A stretch of DNA of 64,000 nucleotides from an uncultured Clostridia bacterium. GTDB lineage: Bacteria > Bacillota > Clostridia > Oscillospirales > Acutalibacteraceae. This document shows positions 10,438 through 18,096 of the stretch, piece by piece. The notes beneath the pieces were generated by a model that saw only the letters and a program-made list of their open reading frames with translations, was not told where the DNA came from and searched no databases. Numbering within the stretch: the first letter of the stretch is position 1; the number at the start of each line of letters is the position of its first letter. Location: the NCBI GenBank assembly GCA_947625485.1, contig CANQOP010000003.1, forward strand, positions 62,001-126,000, given 5' to 3'. The translations under genes were made by a program, and so were the position numbers.

Positions 10438-10794
10438 TTAGCTCTTGTCTCCCGGTTTGCTGAATATTGCGGCAAGAAGAGAGAAAACGATTGCCGCCGA
10501 TATTCCCGCGGCTGAGGCGGTGAGCGCGCCCGTGAGTATTCCGAGAGCGCCGTCCTGCTTTATCGCCTCTGCCATTCCGTTCGCCATAAGGTAGCCGAAC
10601 CCTGAAATCGGGACGGTCGCCCCTGCTCCCGCGACTTCCGCAAAGGGCTTATAAACCCCGATTGCGGTGAGAACAACGCCTGCGACCACAAAACCCGTGA
10701 GTATTCTCGCGGGAGTGAGCGCGGTTTTGTCTATAAGTATCTGACCTATAACGCAGATTGCGCCGCCCGCCAGAAAAGCATATACATATTGCAT
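10438..10794 (-). CDS. spoVAE: Stage V sporulation protein AE (SpoVAE)
   Basis: The 118-residue hydrophobic protein has about four membrane helices and the SpoVAE-type start YVYAFLAGGAICVIGQILID. The middle region GAGATVPISGFGYLMANGM is characteristic. SpoVA proteins form the inner-membrane channel that moves dipicolinic acid in spore formation and germination. The gene stands alone on the minus strand, and the usual partners spoVAC and spoVAD are not in the window. It ends 17 bases from the bidirectional terminator. Its presence points to a spore former or a recent descendant of one. Confidence 0.9.
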   Translation of the reverse strand: MQYVYAFLAGGAICVIGQILIDKTALTPARILTGFVVAGVVLTAIGVYKPFAEVAGAGATVPISGFGYLMANGMAEAIKQDGALGILTGALTASAAGISAAIVFSLLAAIFSKPGDKS

Positions 10795-10862
10795 AAAAAA
10801 TCACAGCTTTCCGCCCACTGAGTTTTTGCTCCCGTGGGCAAATTTTGTCATATTTGTTTCTG

Positions 10863-10895
10863 TTCAAAGCGCTGCTTTTAACAAACAGAGGTCGT
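10863..10895 (+). repeat. Intergenic repeat, copy 1
   Basis: The segment containing GCTGCTTTTAAC and GAGGTCG matches a second copy at 33313-33345, with about four fifths identity over ~33 bases and mostly transition differences. Both copies can form a short AAAGC/GCTTT hairpin, and both lie 3' of a GC-rich hairpin. Neither is in a gene. Confidence 0.6.
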
Positions 10896-11114
10896 GCGCA
10901 GCACAACGGGTTCAATGGGGATTGACACCTGCTGAACCAAAGACGTCCACAGCCGCCTTAGAGGCGGAGGACATTTCTTTGTGGTTATTATTCGCGGAAA
11001 TTATCGGAATATACATTTATTTTTGCCTTGCGCGTTTTCTTTCTTCTGTTTGTTTATGAATGTGACGAAATTATGAAAATTTGTGAAAACATACTGAATT
11101 TTTTAAAATTTCTC

Positions 11115-11143
11115 TCCACAAACATTAAATTTTATTGTATAAT
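11115..11143 (+). promoter_or_regulatory. Predicted promoter of the ABC-2 operon
   Basis: TCCACA (11115-11120) and a perfect TATAAT (11138-11143) are 17 bases apart. The implied transcript would carry a leader of roughly 120 bases before the ATPase gene. Confidence 0.6.
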
Positions 11144-11271
11144 TAAACTATCTGATTATGCGCATTTTCCCGGGCGGCGGAGCGGCTGACGTCCGCGTGC
11201 GGGGGATATGAAGATTAAAGGCATTTAAAATCCTTTTTTCAGCGCAAAACGATTTTGAAGGAGTGATGAAC

Positions 11272-12237
11272 GTGGTTGAGGTTAAAAACCTTACCAAGCG
11301 CTACGGAGATACCACCGTTGTCGATAACATCAGCTTCACAGTCGAGACAGGGGAAGTCCTCGGCTTTCTCGGTCCGAACGGCGCGGGCAAATCGACTACT
11401 ATGAATATGATTACGGGATATATCTCCTCTTCGAGCGGCACAGTCACAGTCGACGGAAGCGAAATTCTCGACGACCCGAAAAAGGTAAAGAGCTGTATCG
11501 GCTATCTTCCCGAGATTCCGCCGCTTTACGCGGATATGACCGTGAGGAAATATCTCGAATTTATGTTTGATTTAAAAAAGGTCAGGCTCCCGAAAAAGGA
11601 GCATATTGACGAGGTTATGCGGCTTGTAAAAATTTCGGACGTATCCGAAAGAATAATCAAGCACCTGTCTAAGGGCTATCGCCAGCGCGTGGGTTTTGCT
11701 CAGGCTCTGCTGGGAAATCCGCCCGTGCTTATCCTCGACGAGCCTACGGTCGGCCTTGACCCTCAGCAGATTATTGAAATCAGAAACCTTATAAAAAGTC
11801 TCGGAAAAAAGCACACGGTCATTTTCTCGTCCCACGTTCTCTCCGAAATTTCCGCGACCTGCGACAGAATAGTCGTTATCTCTAACGGTAAAATTGTCGC
11901 GGACGCGCGCACAGACGAGCTTGGGACTGCTGTTTCGGGCGAGCAGAAGCTGAGTCTTGACGTCGAAGGCTCTCAGGGCACAGTCCTCAACGCTCTCAAG
12001 GTTATTCCCGGAGTGCTGAAAATTCGCAAAACAAGCGAGCTTTCGGGAGAAGTAGGCAGATATATCGTCGAGTACCAGACGGGAATTGACATTCGCCGCG
12101 ACGTATTCCGCGCGATTGCGTCCGCAGGCTGCGTCATTCTTAATATGGAGAGCGCGAACGAGACTCTGGAGGACAGCTTCCTGCGCCTTACAGCCGAGGA
12201 CCAGACAGGAAACACAGCAGGAGGTGCGAGGAAATGA
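11272..12237 (+). CDS. ABC transporter ATP-binding protein (GldA/CcmA type)
   Basis: This ATPase drives an ABC-2-type system with the following three genes. The ~321-residue protein has Walker A GPNGAGKST, the signature LSKGYRQRVG, Walker B LILDEPTVGLDP and the H-loop SSHVLSE. A C-terminal ~90-residue extension is typical of the bacitracin/Gld type. GTG 11272 (reading MVEVKNLTKRYG) is chosen because AAGGAG at 11258-11263 is 8 bases upstream; ATG 11266 would be too close. It overlaps the permease start by 4 bases. Confidence 0.92.
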   Translation: MVEVKNLTKRYGDTTVVDNISFTVETGEVLGFLGPNGAGKSTTMNMITGYISSSSGTVTVDGSEILDDPKKVKSCIGYLPEIPPLYADMTVRKYLEFMFDLKKVRLPKKEHIDEVMRLVKISDVSERIIKHLSKGYRQRVGFAQALLGNPPVLILDEPTVGLDPQQIIEIRNLIKSLGKKHTVIFSSHVLSEISATCDRIVVISNGKIVADARTDELGTAVSGEQKLSLDVEGSQGTVLNALKVIPGVLKIRKTSELSGEVGRYIVEYQTGIDIRRDVFRAIASAGCVILNMESANETLEDSFLRLTAEDQTGNTAGGARK

Positions 12238-12938
12238 AAGCAATTCTGAAAAGGGAGCTTAGCTCCTACTTTAACTCCGCCGTCGCGTATATCGTTATGG
12301 CGATGTTCTTCGGCTTTTCGGGGTGGTTTTTTGTAGGCACCTGCTTTGTCGGCAACACCTCGTCTTTAAGCCCGACCTTTAACAATATGTTCGTTATCAT
12401 CGTTTTCCTTATTCCGATTATTGCGATGAAAACCTTCAGCGAAGAAAAACGCCAGCGCACAGACCAGGCGCTTCTGACTTCACCCGCGAGTCTTTTTGAA
12501 ATCGTTATGGGAAAGTTTCTGGGAGCGTTTATCCTTTACGCAATCTGTTGCCTTATTTTCTTTGTTTACGGCTTGGTAATTATGTTCTTTACCACTCCCG
12601 ACTGGGCGGTAATCCTCTGTACGACTGTAGGACTCCTGCTTATGGGCGGAGCGCTTATTGCGATTGATATTTTTGTGAGCGCGCTCACGGAAAGCCAGGT
12701 TATCGCGGCTATCGTCGGTATGGCGGTAGGGCTTATCACATATATGATGGGCACGATTGTATCTATGATAGAGGTCGAATGGATTTCGAGCGCGCTGAGC
12801 GCCGTTTCATTTACAAACTACTATTCAAATTTCACATACGGCATACTCGACCCCACGGGGATAGTGTTCTTTATAAGCGTAATCGCGCTGTTCATATTCT
12901 TCACTATCCGCGTGTTCGAGAGAAAACGCTGGAGCTGA
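12234..12938 (+). CDS. ABC-2 type permease (GldF-like)
   Basis: The 234-residue protein has about six membrane helices and begins with the typical ABC-2 amphipathic N-terminus (ILKRELSSYFNS). The conserved FSEEKRQRTDQALLTSP loop between the second and third helices is typical of GldF-like permeases. It would form the membrane channel for the ATPase encoded upstream, whose end overlaps its start (ATGA). The transported substrate is unknown. Confidence 0.88.
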   Translation: MKAILKRELSSYFNSAVAYIVMAMFFGFSGWFFVGTCFVGNTSSLSPTFNNMFVIIVFLIPIIAMKTFSEEKRQRTDQALLTSPASLFEIVMGKFLGAFILYAICCLIFFVYGLVIMFFTTPDWAVILCTTVGLLLMGGALIAIDIFVSALTESQVIAAIVGMAVGLITYMMGTIVSMIEVEWISSALSAVSFTNYYSNFTYGILDPTGIVFFISVIALFIFFTIRVFERKRWS

Positions 12939-12950
12939 GGAGGGTAAAAA

Positions 12951-14513
12951 ATGTTTAAGAAAAAAACAGGCGAAACCCCTGTAACTACAGCGGAGAAGAA
13001 AGCAAAAAAAGGCAGACTCAAAGCGTTTTTGAAATCACGAAAAGCGAAGAGAGGCGGCGTTGCGGCGGCGATAGTCGCGGTATTTATCTGCATAATTGTG
13101 CTCGTAAATATTGCGACGGGACTTCTGGTTGAGCGTTTCCCGAATTTACAGCTAGATATGACCGCGGCTAAAACCTTTGGGCTTCAGGACGACACGGTCG
13201 AGTATCTCTCTCAGCTCGATAAGGATATAACCGTTTATGTCCTCACGAGCGAAAAGACTTTCAAAGCAGGTCTTAACGCGTATCAGGGCGGCGAGTATTT
13301 TACTCAGGCGTATTCGCTCTTAAAGAAAATGGCGGCGAACAGCTCGCTCTCGCTGAAATTTGTAGACCTCGCGAAAAACCCGACGTTTACCGCGAAGTAC
13401 GGTAATATCGACTGGAACAGCGACTCCGCGTCTCACCTTATCCTGCTTGATTCCGGCGACGACTACACAGTACTCTCGCTTGAGGACTGCTTTACCTACG
13501 ACAGCGAGGCTTTAAACTACGGCTATTACGTATATACAGCGTCGAAAATTGAGCAGGCAATCATCACGGGCGTGCTCGACCTCACCACCGCTCAGAAGGT
13601 GGGAGTGGACTTTATCACGGGCTCGGGCGAGAGCGAGGACAGCTACACCGCTTTAAAGAGTCTTTTAAAGCAGAACGCCTATTCCGTAACGGAAGTAAAC
13701 CTTACCACGTCAAAGCTTCGCGAGGAAAGCTCAGTAGCTGTGCTGTACGCTCCGTCCGTTGACCTCTCCGAGGAAGCGGCGAAAAAGCTCAACGACTGGC
13801 TCGACAACGACGGAGACAACGGCAAAACCCTAATCTATATTCCGATTGATTTACAGGTTAAAACGCCGAACATCGACTCTATACTGAAGGAATACGGTAT
13901 GAAGGTAAGCGACGGAATCAGCTTCTGCACGAGCAGCGACTATTATATAAACGACCCTTATATGTTCCTTGCGGACTATGCAGAGGACACCACCTATACG
14001 GCTACTCTCAAGAACGCTAAAGTAAGTCCGATTGTGTACTACACGCGCGACATCGAAATTACGGACGGAAGCAAGGCGAATGCTCTGCTTACTGACAGCT
14101 CGTCCGTAGGCGTTATTCCGTTCGACGTCGATACCTCCGAGTTCGAGTCGAACAATGACCTTAAAAAATATTACAAAGCTGAAGGTATCACTCCCGCGGC
14201 TATCGGCTCAAAAACCAATTCCGACAGTATAAGCTCCAACGTGGCTGTTTTCGGCTCGCCCTATATGTTCAGCGAGCAGTTTCTGAGCACAACCTCTTTT
14301 AACAACGCCAACTATATCGTGAACTTTTGTAATACCGTCACCGACCGCGGAGATATGGGAATTACAATCAACTCCGCGAGCGTTGACAGCAAGGAGCTGG
14401 GCGTAACTAACGCGACCACGATAGTAACCTTCGGAGTTATATTTATCGCGGCGATTCCGATTATCGTTCTGCTTATCGGACTTGTTGTATTTATCCGCAG
14501 GAGGAACAGATAA
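12951..14513 (+). CDS. GldG-like ABC system component
   Basis: The 520-residue protein has a basic cytoplasmic N-terminus, a membrane helix at about 38-58, a long extracytoplasmic region and a C-terminal helix (about 495-516) followed by RRRNR. The region after the first helix (NLQLDMTAAKTFGLQDDT) matches the start of the ABC-type uncharacterised/GldG domain. A GAGGAGGG site precedes the ATG. In Bacteroidetes, GldF and GldG accompany GldA in gliding; in Firmicutes the role is unknown. The stop overlaps the next start (TAATG). Confidence 0.85.
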   Translation: MFKKKTGETPVTTAEKKAKKGRLKAFLKSRKAKRGGVAAAIVAVFICIIVLVNIATGLLVERFPNLQLDMTAAKTFGLQDDTVEYLSQLDKDITVYVLTSEKTFKAGLNAYQGGEYFTQAYSLLKKMAANSSLSLKFVDLAKNPTFTAKYGNIDWNSDSASHLILLDSGDDYTVLSLEDCFTYDSEALNYGYYVYTASKIEQAIITGVLDLTTAQKVGVDFITGSGESEDSYTALKSLLKQNAYSVTEVNLTTSKLREESSVAVLYAPSVDLSEEAAKKLNDWLDNDGDNGKTLIYIPIDLQVKTPNIDSILKEYGMKVSDGISFCTSSDYYINDPYMFLADYAEDTTYTATLKNAKVSPIVYYTRDIEITDGSKANALLTDSSSVGVIPFDVDTSEFESNNDLKKYYKAEGITPAAIGSKTNSDSISSNVAVFGSPYMFSEQFLSTTSFNNANYIVNFCNTVTDRGDMGITINSASVDSKELGVTNATTIVTFGVIFIAAIPIIVLLIGLVVFIRRRNR

Positions 14514-16183
14514 TGAGCGACAGTTTTAAAGAGCCGGAGGTTATCGTAGAGGAGAAAAAAGACGCTCTTCCCGATAATTTTGAACAGCCGACACAGAAGA
14601 AACAGAGGAAAGCAAAGAAAAACTCACACATAAAGGCGCTTATCGCCGCAATAGCGGGCGCGGCGGCGCTCGTCGGAGTGATATGCTTAATTGTATTCGT
14701 GCCTAAGGGCGGAGATACGCCCGAAACCAACTTTGAAGAGGCTGCTAAGCCGTCCTTGGATGAAAATAAAATGTGGCAGGTCACGCCCAAAGAGACATCT
14801 AAGGATAATGAGGAAGCAGGCGGAAGCCTCCTCGACCTCGTTCCCGCCGATATATCGAAAATAAAGGTGGAAAACGGGGGCGGAACCTACGAAATCACGT
14901 CCTACACCCCGACTGAGAAATCCGACGAAACAGACCCCGAAACGGGAAAAAAGGTTGATAAAACCTTAGCGACCGTGTATACCCTTGTCGGATATGACGA
15001 CTTTGAGATGCAGTCGGGCGTTCCCGACGAAATTGCGAATGTGTGCTCAACTCTCTCATATAATTCCGTAGCTACTGCGGACGGCAGTTCATCACTGAGT
15101 GACTGGGGCATGGACGAGCCGAGAAGTACGGCGACAGTAACCTACGACGACGGAACAAAGTCGGTTATAAAGGTCGGAGCAGACGCGCCCCAGGGACTCG
15201 GAACATACGTTATGTTCGGAACGGGTAACGCGGTATATCTCTGCGACAAGGAAACGGTAGAGCCGCTTTTGTTCACACTCAATAAGCTGATGAGCCTCAC
15301 AATAAACGAATCGGCGAGTGAAACGAGCGATACAGACGCGTCGCAAATCACGCTCAGGGGCACGGCGTTTGACCGCGAAATCGTACTGAGGCCTAACCCC
15401 GACACCGACCATATCCAGAACACCCACATAATCACCTCGCCCGAGACGAGCTACGCCGACGACAGCGCGGTTTCCTCCGTTACGGGAGCAATACGCGGAC
15501 TCTACGCCGAGAGCGTAGAGATGGTCAACCCGAGCGCGTCCCAGCTTAATAAGCTCGGACTCGGCACGCCGTACGCTCAGGTTATCGCGAAGTACAAGGA
15601 CGCGACTGAAAACCTTATCGCGAGCAAGCCCGACGGAGAGGGCAACGTGTATCTTATGAAAAACGGCGGAAAAATTGTTTACAAAATGGCGTCCGCTAAC
15701 CTCGGCTGGGTTACGGTAAAATACGAAAAGCTTATTTCTCCGTACGTTCTCTATAATAAATACAGCTCGCTCAGCGGTATTGAGGTTGCGGCGGGAAGCA
15801 AGAGCTACGACTTTAAAGTAACTACCACCGTGACGAAGGCGGACGACGACGATAAAACGGAGAGCACCAATACAGTCGCGACATATATGGGTAACGAGCT
15901 AAACCAGGGCAACTTCGAGACCTTCTACCGCAATATTTCAATGCTTACAAAGCTCGATTTAAGCGCAAACGCGCCGAGCGGAAAGCCCGCTCTGACCGTA
16001 AAATATTCCTATGAAAAGGGAAGAAAAACCGACGTACTCGCTTTTTATAAGCAGAGCGCAACGAAGTATGCCGTTACCGTGAACGGCTCGGCTGAGGGCA
16101 CGGTAAACTCGTCTTACGTTGAAAAGCTTATAAAACAGGCTCCCGACGCCGCGTCGGATAAGGAAGTTAAGAGCTTTTGGTAA
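14513..16183 (+). CDS. DUF4340 membrane-anchored protein
   Basis: This 556-residue protein has a lysine-rich cytoplasmic N-terminus, one membrane helix (about 42-63) and a large extracellular region. Internal segments of the form ATVTYDDGTKSVIKVGADAP are typical of DUF4340 beta-rich repeats. DUF4340 genes commonly follow GldG-like genes, as here. It overlaps the preceding stop, so all four genes form one translationally coupled unit. The function is unknown; a periplasm-side or wall-side partner of the ABC-2 complex is inferred. Confidence 0.85.
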   Translation: MSDSFKEPEVIVEEKKDALPDNFEQPTQKKQRKAKKNSHIKALIAAIAGAAALVGVICLIVFVPKGGDTPETNFEEAAKPSLDENKMWQVTPKETSKDNEEAGGSLLDLVPADISKIKVENGGGTYEITSYTPTEKSDETDPETGKKVDKTLATVYTLVGYDDFEMQSGVPDEIANVCSTLSYNSVATADGSSSLSDWGMDEPRSTATVTYDDGTKSVIKVGADAPQGLGTYVMFGTGNAVYLCDKETVEPLLFTLNKLMSLTINESASETSDTDASQITLRGTAFDREIVLRPNPDTDHIQNTHIITSPETSYADDSAVSSVTGAIRGLYAESVEMVNPSASQLNKLGLGTPYAQVIAKYKDATENLIASKPDGEGNVYLMKNGGKIVYKMASANLGWVTVKYEKLISPYVLYNKYSSLSGIEVAAGSKSYDFKVTTTVTKADDDDKTESTNTVATYMGNELNQGNFETFYRNISMLTKLDLSANAPSGKPALTVKYSYEKGRKTDVLAFYKQSATKYAVTVNGSAEGTVNSSYVEKLIKQAPDAASDKEVKSFW

Positions 16184-16217
16184 AAAATAAGACGCGCCGG
16201 TCGCACAGCCCGGACAG

Positions 16218-16241
16218 AAAACCGCCTTTCGGGGCGGTTTT
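16218..16241 (+). terminator. Rho-independent terminator of the ABC-2 operon
   Basis: AAAACCGCC pairs perfectly with GGCGGTTTT around a TTTCGG loop, and the 3' arm ends in a T-run. It lies 35 bases after the DUF4340 stop. The A-rich 5' arm makes it potentially bidirectional. Confidence 0.85.
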
Positions 16242-16303
16242 CGGCGTTTTTGAGGCTTTGGGAATAAATTTTTGCAACTCAAAATTAATATCTCAATAAT
16301 CTA

Positions 16304-16332
16304 TTGTTAAATTACAGATTATGGTATAAAAT
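16304..16332 (+). promoter_or_regulatory. Predicted promoter of the ABC exporter genes
   Basis: TTGTTA (16304-16309) and TAAAAT (16327-16332) are separated by 17 bases and lie about 35 bases upstream of the first exporter start, just after the preceding terminator. Confidence 0.6.
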
Positions 16333-16368
16333 AAAGAGTGAATTTTAAATAAAATACAAGGAGACGCG

Positions 16369-18096
16369 ATGTTTAAACTACGGCGATTTTTGCGCGATTA
16401 TAAACTTCAGCTTATAGTCGGACCGCTGTGCAAGCTGTTCGAGGCAATACTTGAGCTGTTCGTACCGCTCGTTATGGCGGCTGTGATTGACAACGGAATA
16501 CTCGGAAACGACCTCGGCTATATCCTCGGTATGGGCGGCGTGCTGGTACTGCTCGGCGTCGTGGGACTTTCCTCCGCGCTCGTGTGCCAGTATATGGCGT
16601 CGTACACCTCTCAGGGCGCGGGCACGAAAATGCGGGACGCGCTGTTTGAGCATATCGGAACGCTCTCGCACCGCGAGCTTGACGAGTTGGGAACTCCGTC
16701 TCTTATAACGCGTATGACGAGCGATATAAACGCCGTTCAGGCGAATATCGCGATGACTATGCGGCTTTTGCTCCGCGCTCCTTTTCTGATTATCGGCGCG
16801 CTCGTTATGGCGTGCTTTATCGACCTTAAAATCTCGCTGATTTTCTTCGGCGCGTCTGCGGTAATCGGGGTGATACTTTACCTCGTTATGTCGCGCTCCC
16901 TGCCGTTTTATAAAAAAGTGCAGTCCCTTGTGGACAGAATTTCCCTGCTTTCGCGCGAGAACCTTGAGGGCAACCGCGTTATCCGCGCGTTCTCTAAACA
17001 GAGCGCACAGCAGGAGGCTCTCGACAGAGAGGGCGAGAGCCTTGCGAAAACTTCGATACGCGTGGGGCGGCTCTCCGCGCTTTTGAACCCTGCGACCTAT
17101 GTTGTGACCTACTCGGCAATCGCGCTTATACTCTATTTCGGAGGAAAACAGGTGAACGGCGGCTCGCTTCTTTCGGGCGATGTGGTTGCTCTGACAAGCT
17201 ATATGATGCAGATTTTGCTCGCGATGATTGTGTTCGCAAATCTTGTGGTTCTGCTTTCACGGGGAAGTGCATCAGCCGTCCGAATTAACGAGGTTTTTGA
17301 GGTTAAGCCGTCCGTGACGGAGCTTTCCTCAACGCCCGTTATTCCCGATAAAAACGCTCCGAAAATTGAATTTTCGGACGTTAACTTTACTTACGGAGAC
17401 GGAGACAACGAGCTTGAAAACATCAGTTTTACTATAGAAAAAAACACCTTCACGGGAATAATCGGAACAACAGGCTCGGGAAAGAGCACGCTTTTAAACC
17501 TTATTCTGCGCTACTACGACGCGACCTCGGGCAGGGTGACGATAGACGGCAGGGACGTGCGCGACTATCCGTTTTCTCAGCTGCGGGGAAACGCCGGAGT
17601 TGTGCCCCAGAGGTCCGTGCTTTTCAGCGGAACGATACGCTCGAATATGATGTGGCAAAAACCGGACGCGACCGACGAGGAAATATGGCGCGCGCTCGGG
17701 ATTGCTCAGGCAAAGGGCTTTGTGAGTGAGCTTCCGCGCGGTTTGGATTCGCCTGTCGCTCAGGGAGGGACTAACTTCTCGGGCGGCCAGCGCCAGAGGC
17801 TCTGCATAGCCCGCGCGCTTGTCGGTCAGCCCGAGCTTATTATCCTCGACGACAGCTTCTCCGCGCTCGACTTCGCTACGGAAAAAGCGCTTAGGACTGA
17901 GCTTCTGAAGATGAAAGACACGACGATAATTATTGTAACCCAACGCTGTTCCACAATTATGTCGGCGGACAAAATACTTGTGCTTGAGGACGGCAGGCTC
18001 GAGGGTGTGGGTACGCACGGGGAGCTGTTTGAAAACTGCTCCGCTTACCGCGAAATATGCCTCTCCCAGCTTAAAAGCTCGGAGGTGCAAAAATGA
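16369..18096 (+). CDS. ABC exporter half-transporter, degenerate-site subunit
   Basis: This 575-residue protein has an N-terminal six-helix ABC exporter membrane domain (about 1-310) and a C-terminal ATPase domain with Walker A GTTGSGKST (near 365) and signature FSGGQ. The residue after the Walker B Asp is Asp495 (ILDDS) instead of the catalytic Glu, and the switch His is replaced by Gln525 (VTQRCSTI). These are marks of the degenerate partner in heterodimeric exporters such as BmrC/BmrD. It overlaps the second subunit by 4 bases, so a dimer is expected. The substrate (drug, lipid or peptide) is unknown. Confidence 0.92.
   Translation: MFKLRRFLRDYKLQLIVGPLCKLFEAILELFVPLVMAAVIDNGILGNDLGYILGMGGVLVLLGVVGLSSALVCQYMASYTSQGAGTKMRDALFEHIGTLSHRELDELGTPSLITRMTSDINAVQANIAMTMRLLLRAPFLIIGALVMACFIDLKISLIFFGASAVIGVILYLVMSRSLPFYKKVQSLVDRISLLSRENLEGNRVIRAFSKQSAQQEALDREGESLAKTSIRVGRLSALLNPATYVVTYSAIALILYFGGKQVNGGSLLSGDVVALTSYMMQILLAMIVFANLVVLLSRGSASAVRINEVFEVKPSVTELSSTPVIPDKNAPKIEFSDVNFTYGDGDNELENISFTIEKNTFTGIIGTTGSGKSTLLNLILRYYDATSGRVTIDGRDVRDYPFSQLRGNAGVVPQRSVLFSGTIRSNMMWQKPDATDEEIWRALGIAQAKGFVSELPRGLDSPVAQGGTNFSGGQRQRLCIARALVGQPELIILDDSFSALDFATEKALRTELLKMKDTTIIIVTQRCSTIMSADKILVLEDGRLEGVGTHGELFENCSAYREICLSQLKSSEVQK

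Larger units (their letters stand above)
10795..11262. other. Gene-free divergent spacer with hairpins and a repeated element
   Basis: No convincing gene is seen in this 468-base spacer between spoVAE (minus) and the ABC operon (plus). It holds a GCCCAC/GTGGGC hairpin (10813-10838), an element repeated near hisS (10863-10895), a GGTTCA/TGAACC stem (10909-10938), and a CCGCCT/AGGCGG hairpin (10952-10966) flanked by GTCC and GGAC. A sigma-A-type promoter follows at 11115-11143. The density of paired segments suggests a structured RNA or a mobile-repeat relic, but no known family was recognised. Confidence 0.5.

Noticed and set aside
10826-11059. 77-codon plus-strand frame in the spacer before the ABC operon
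   Set aside because: It has no ribosome site, runs through several hairpins, and has no protein-like composition.
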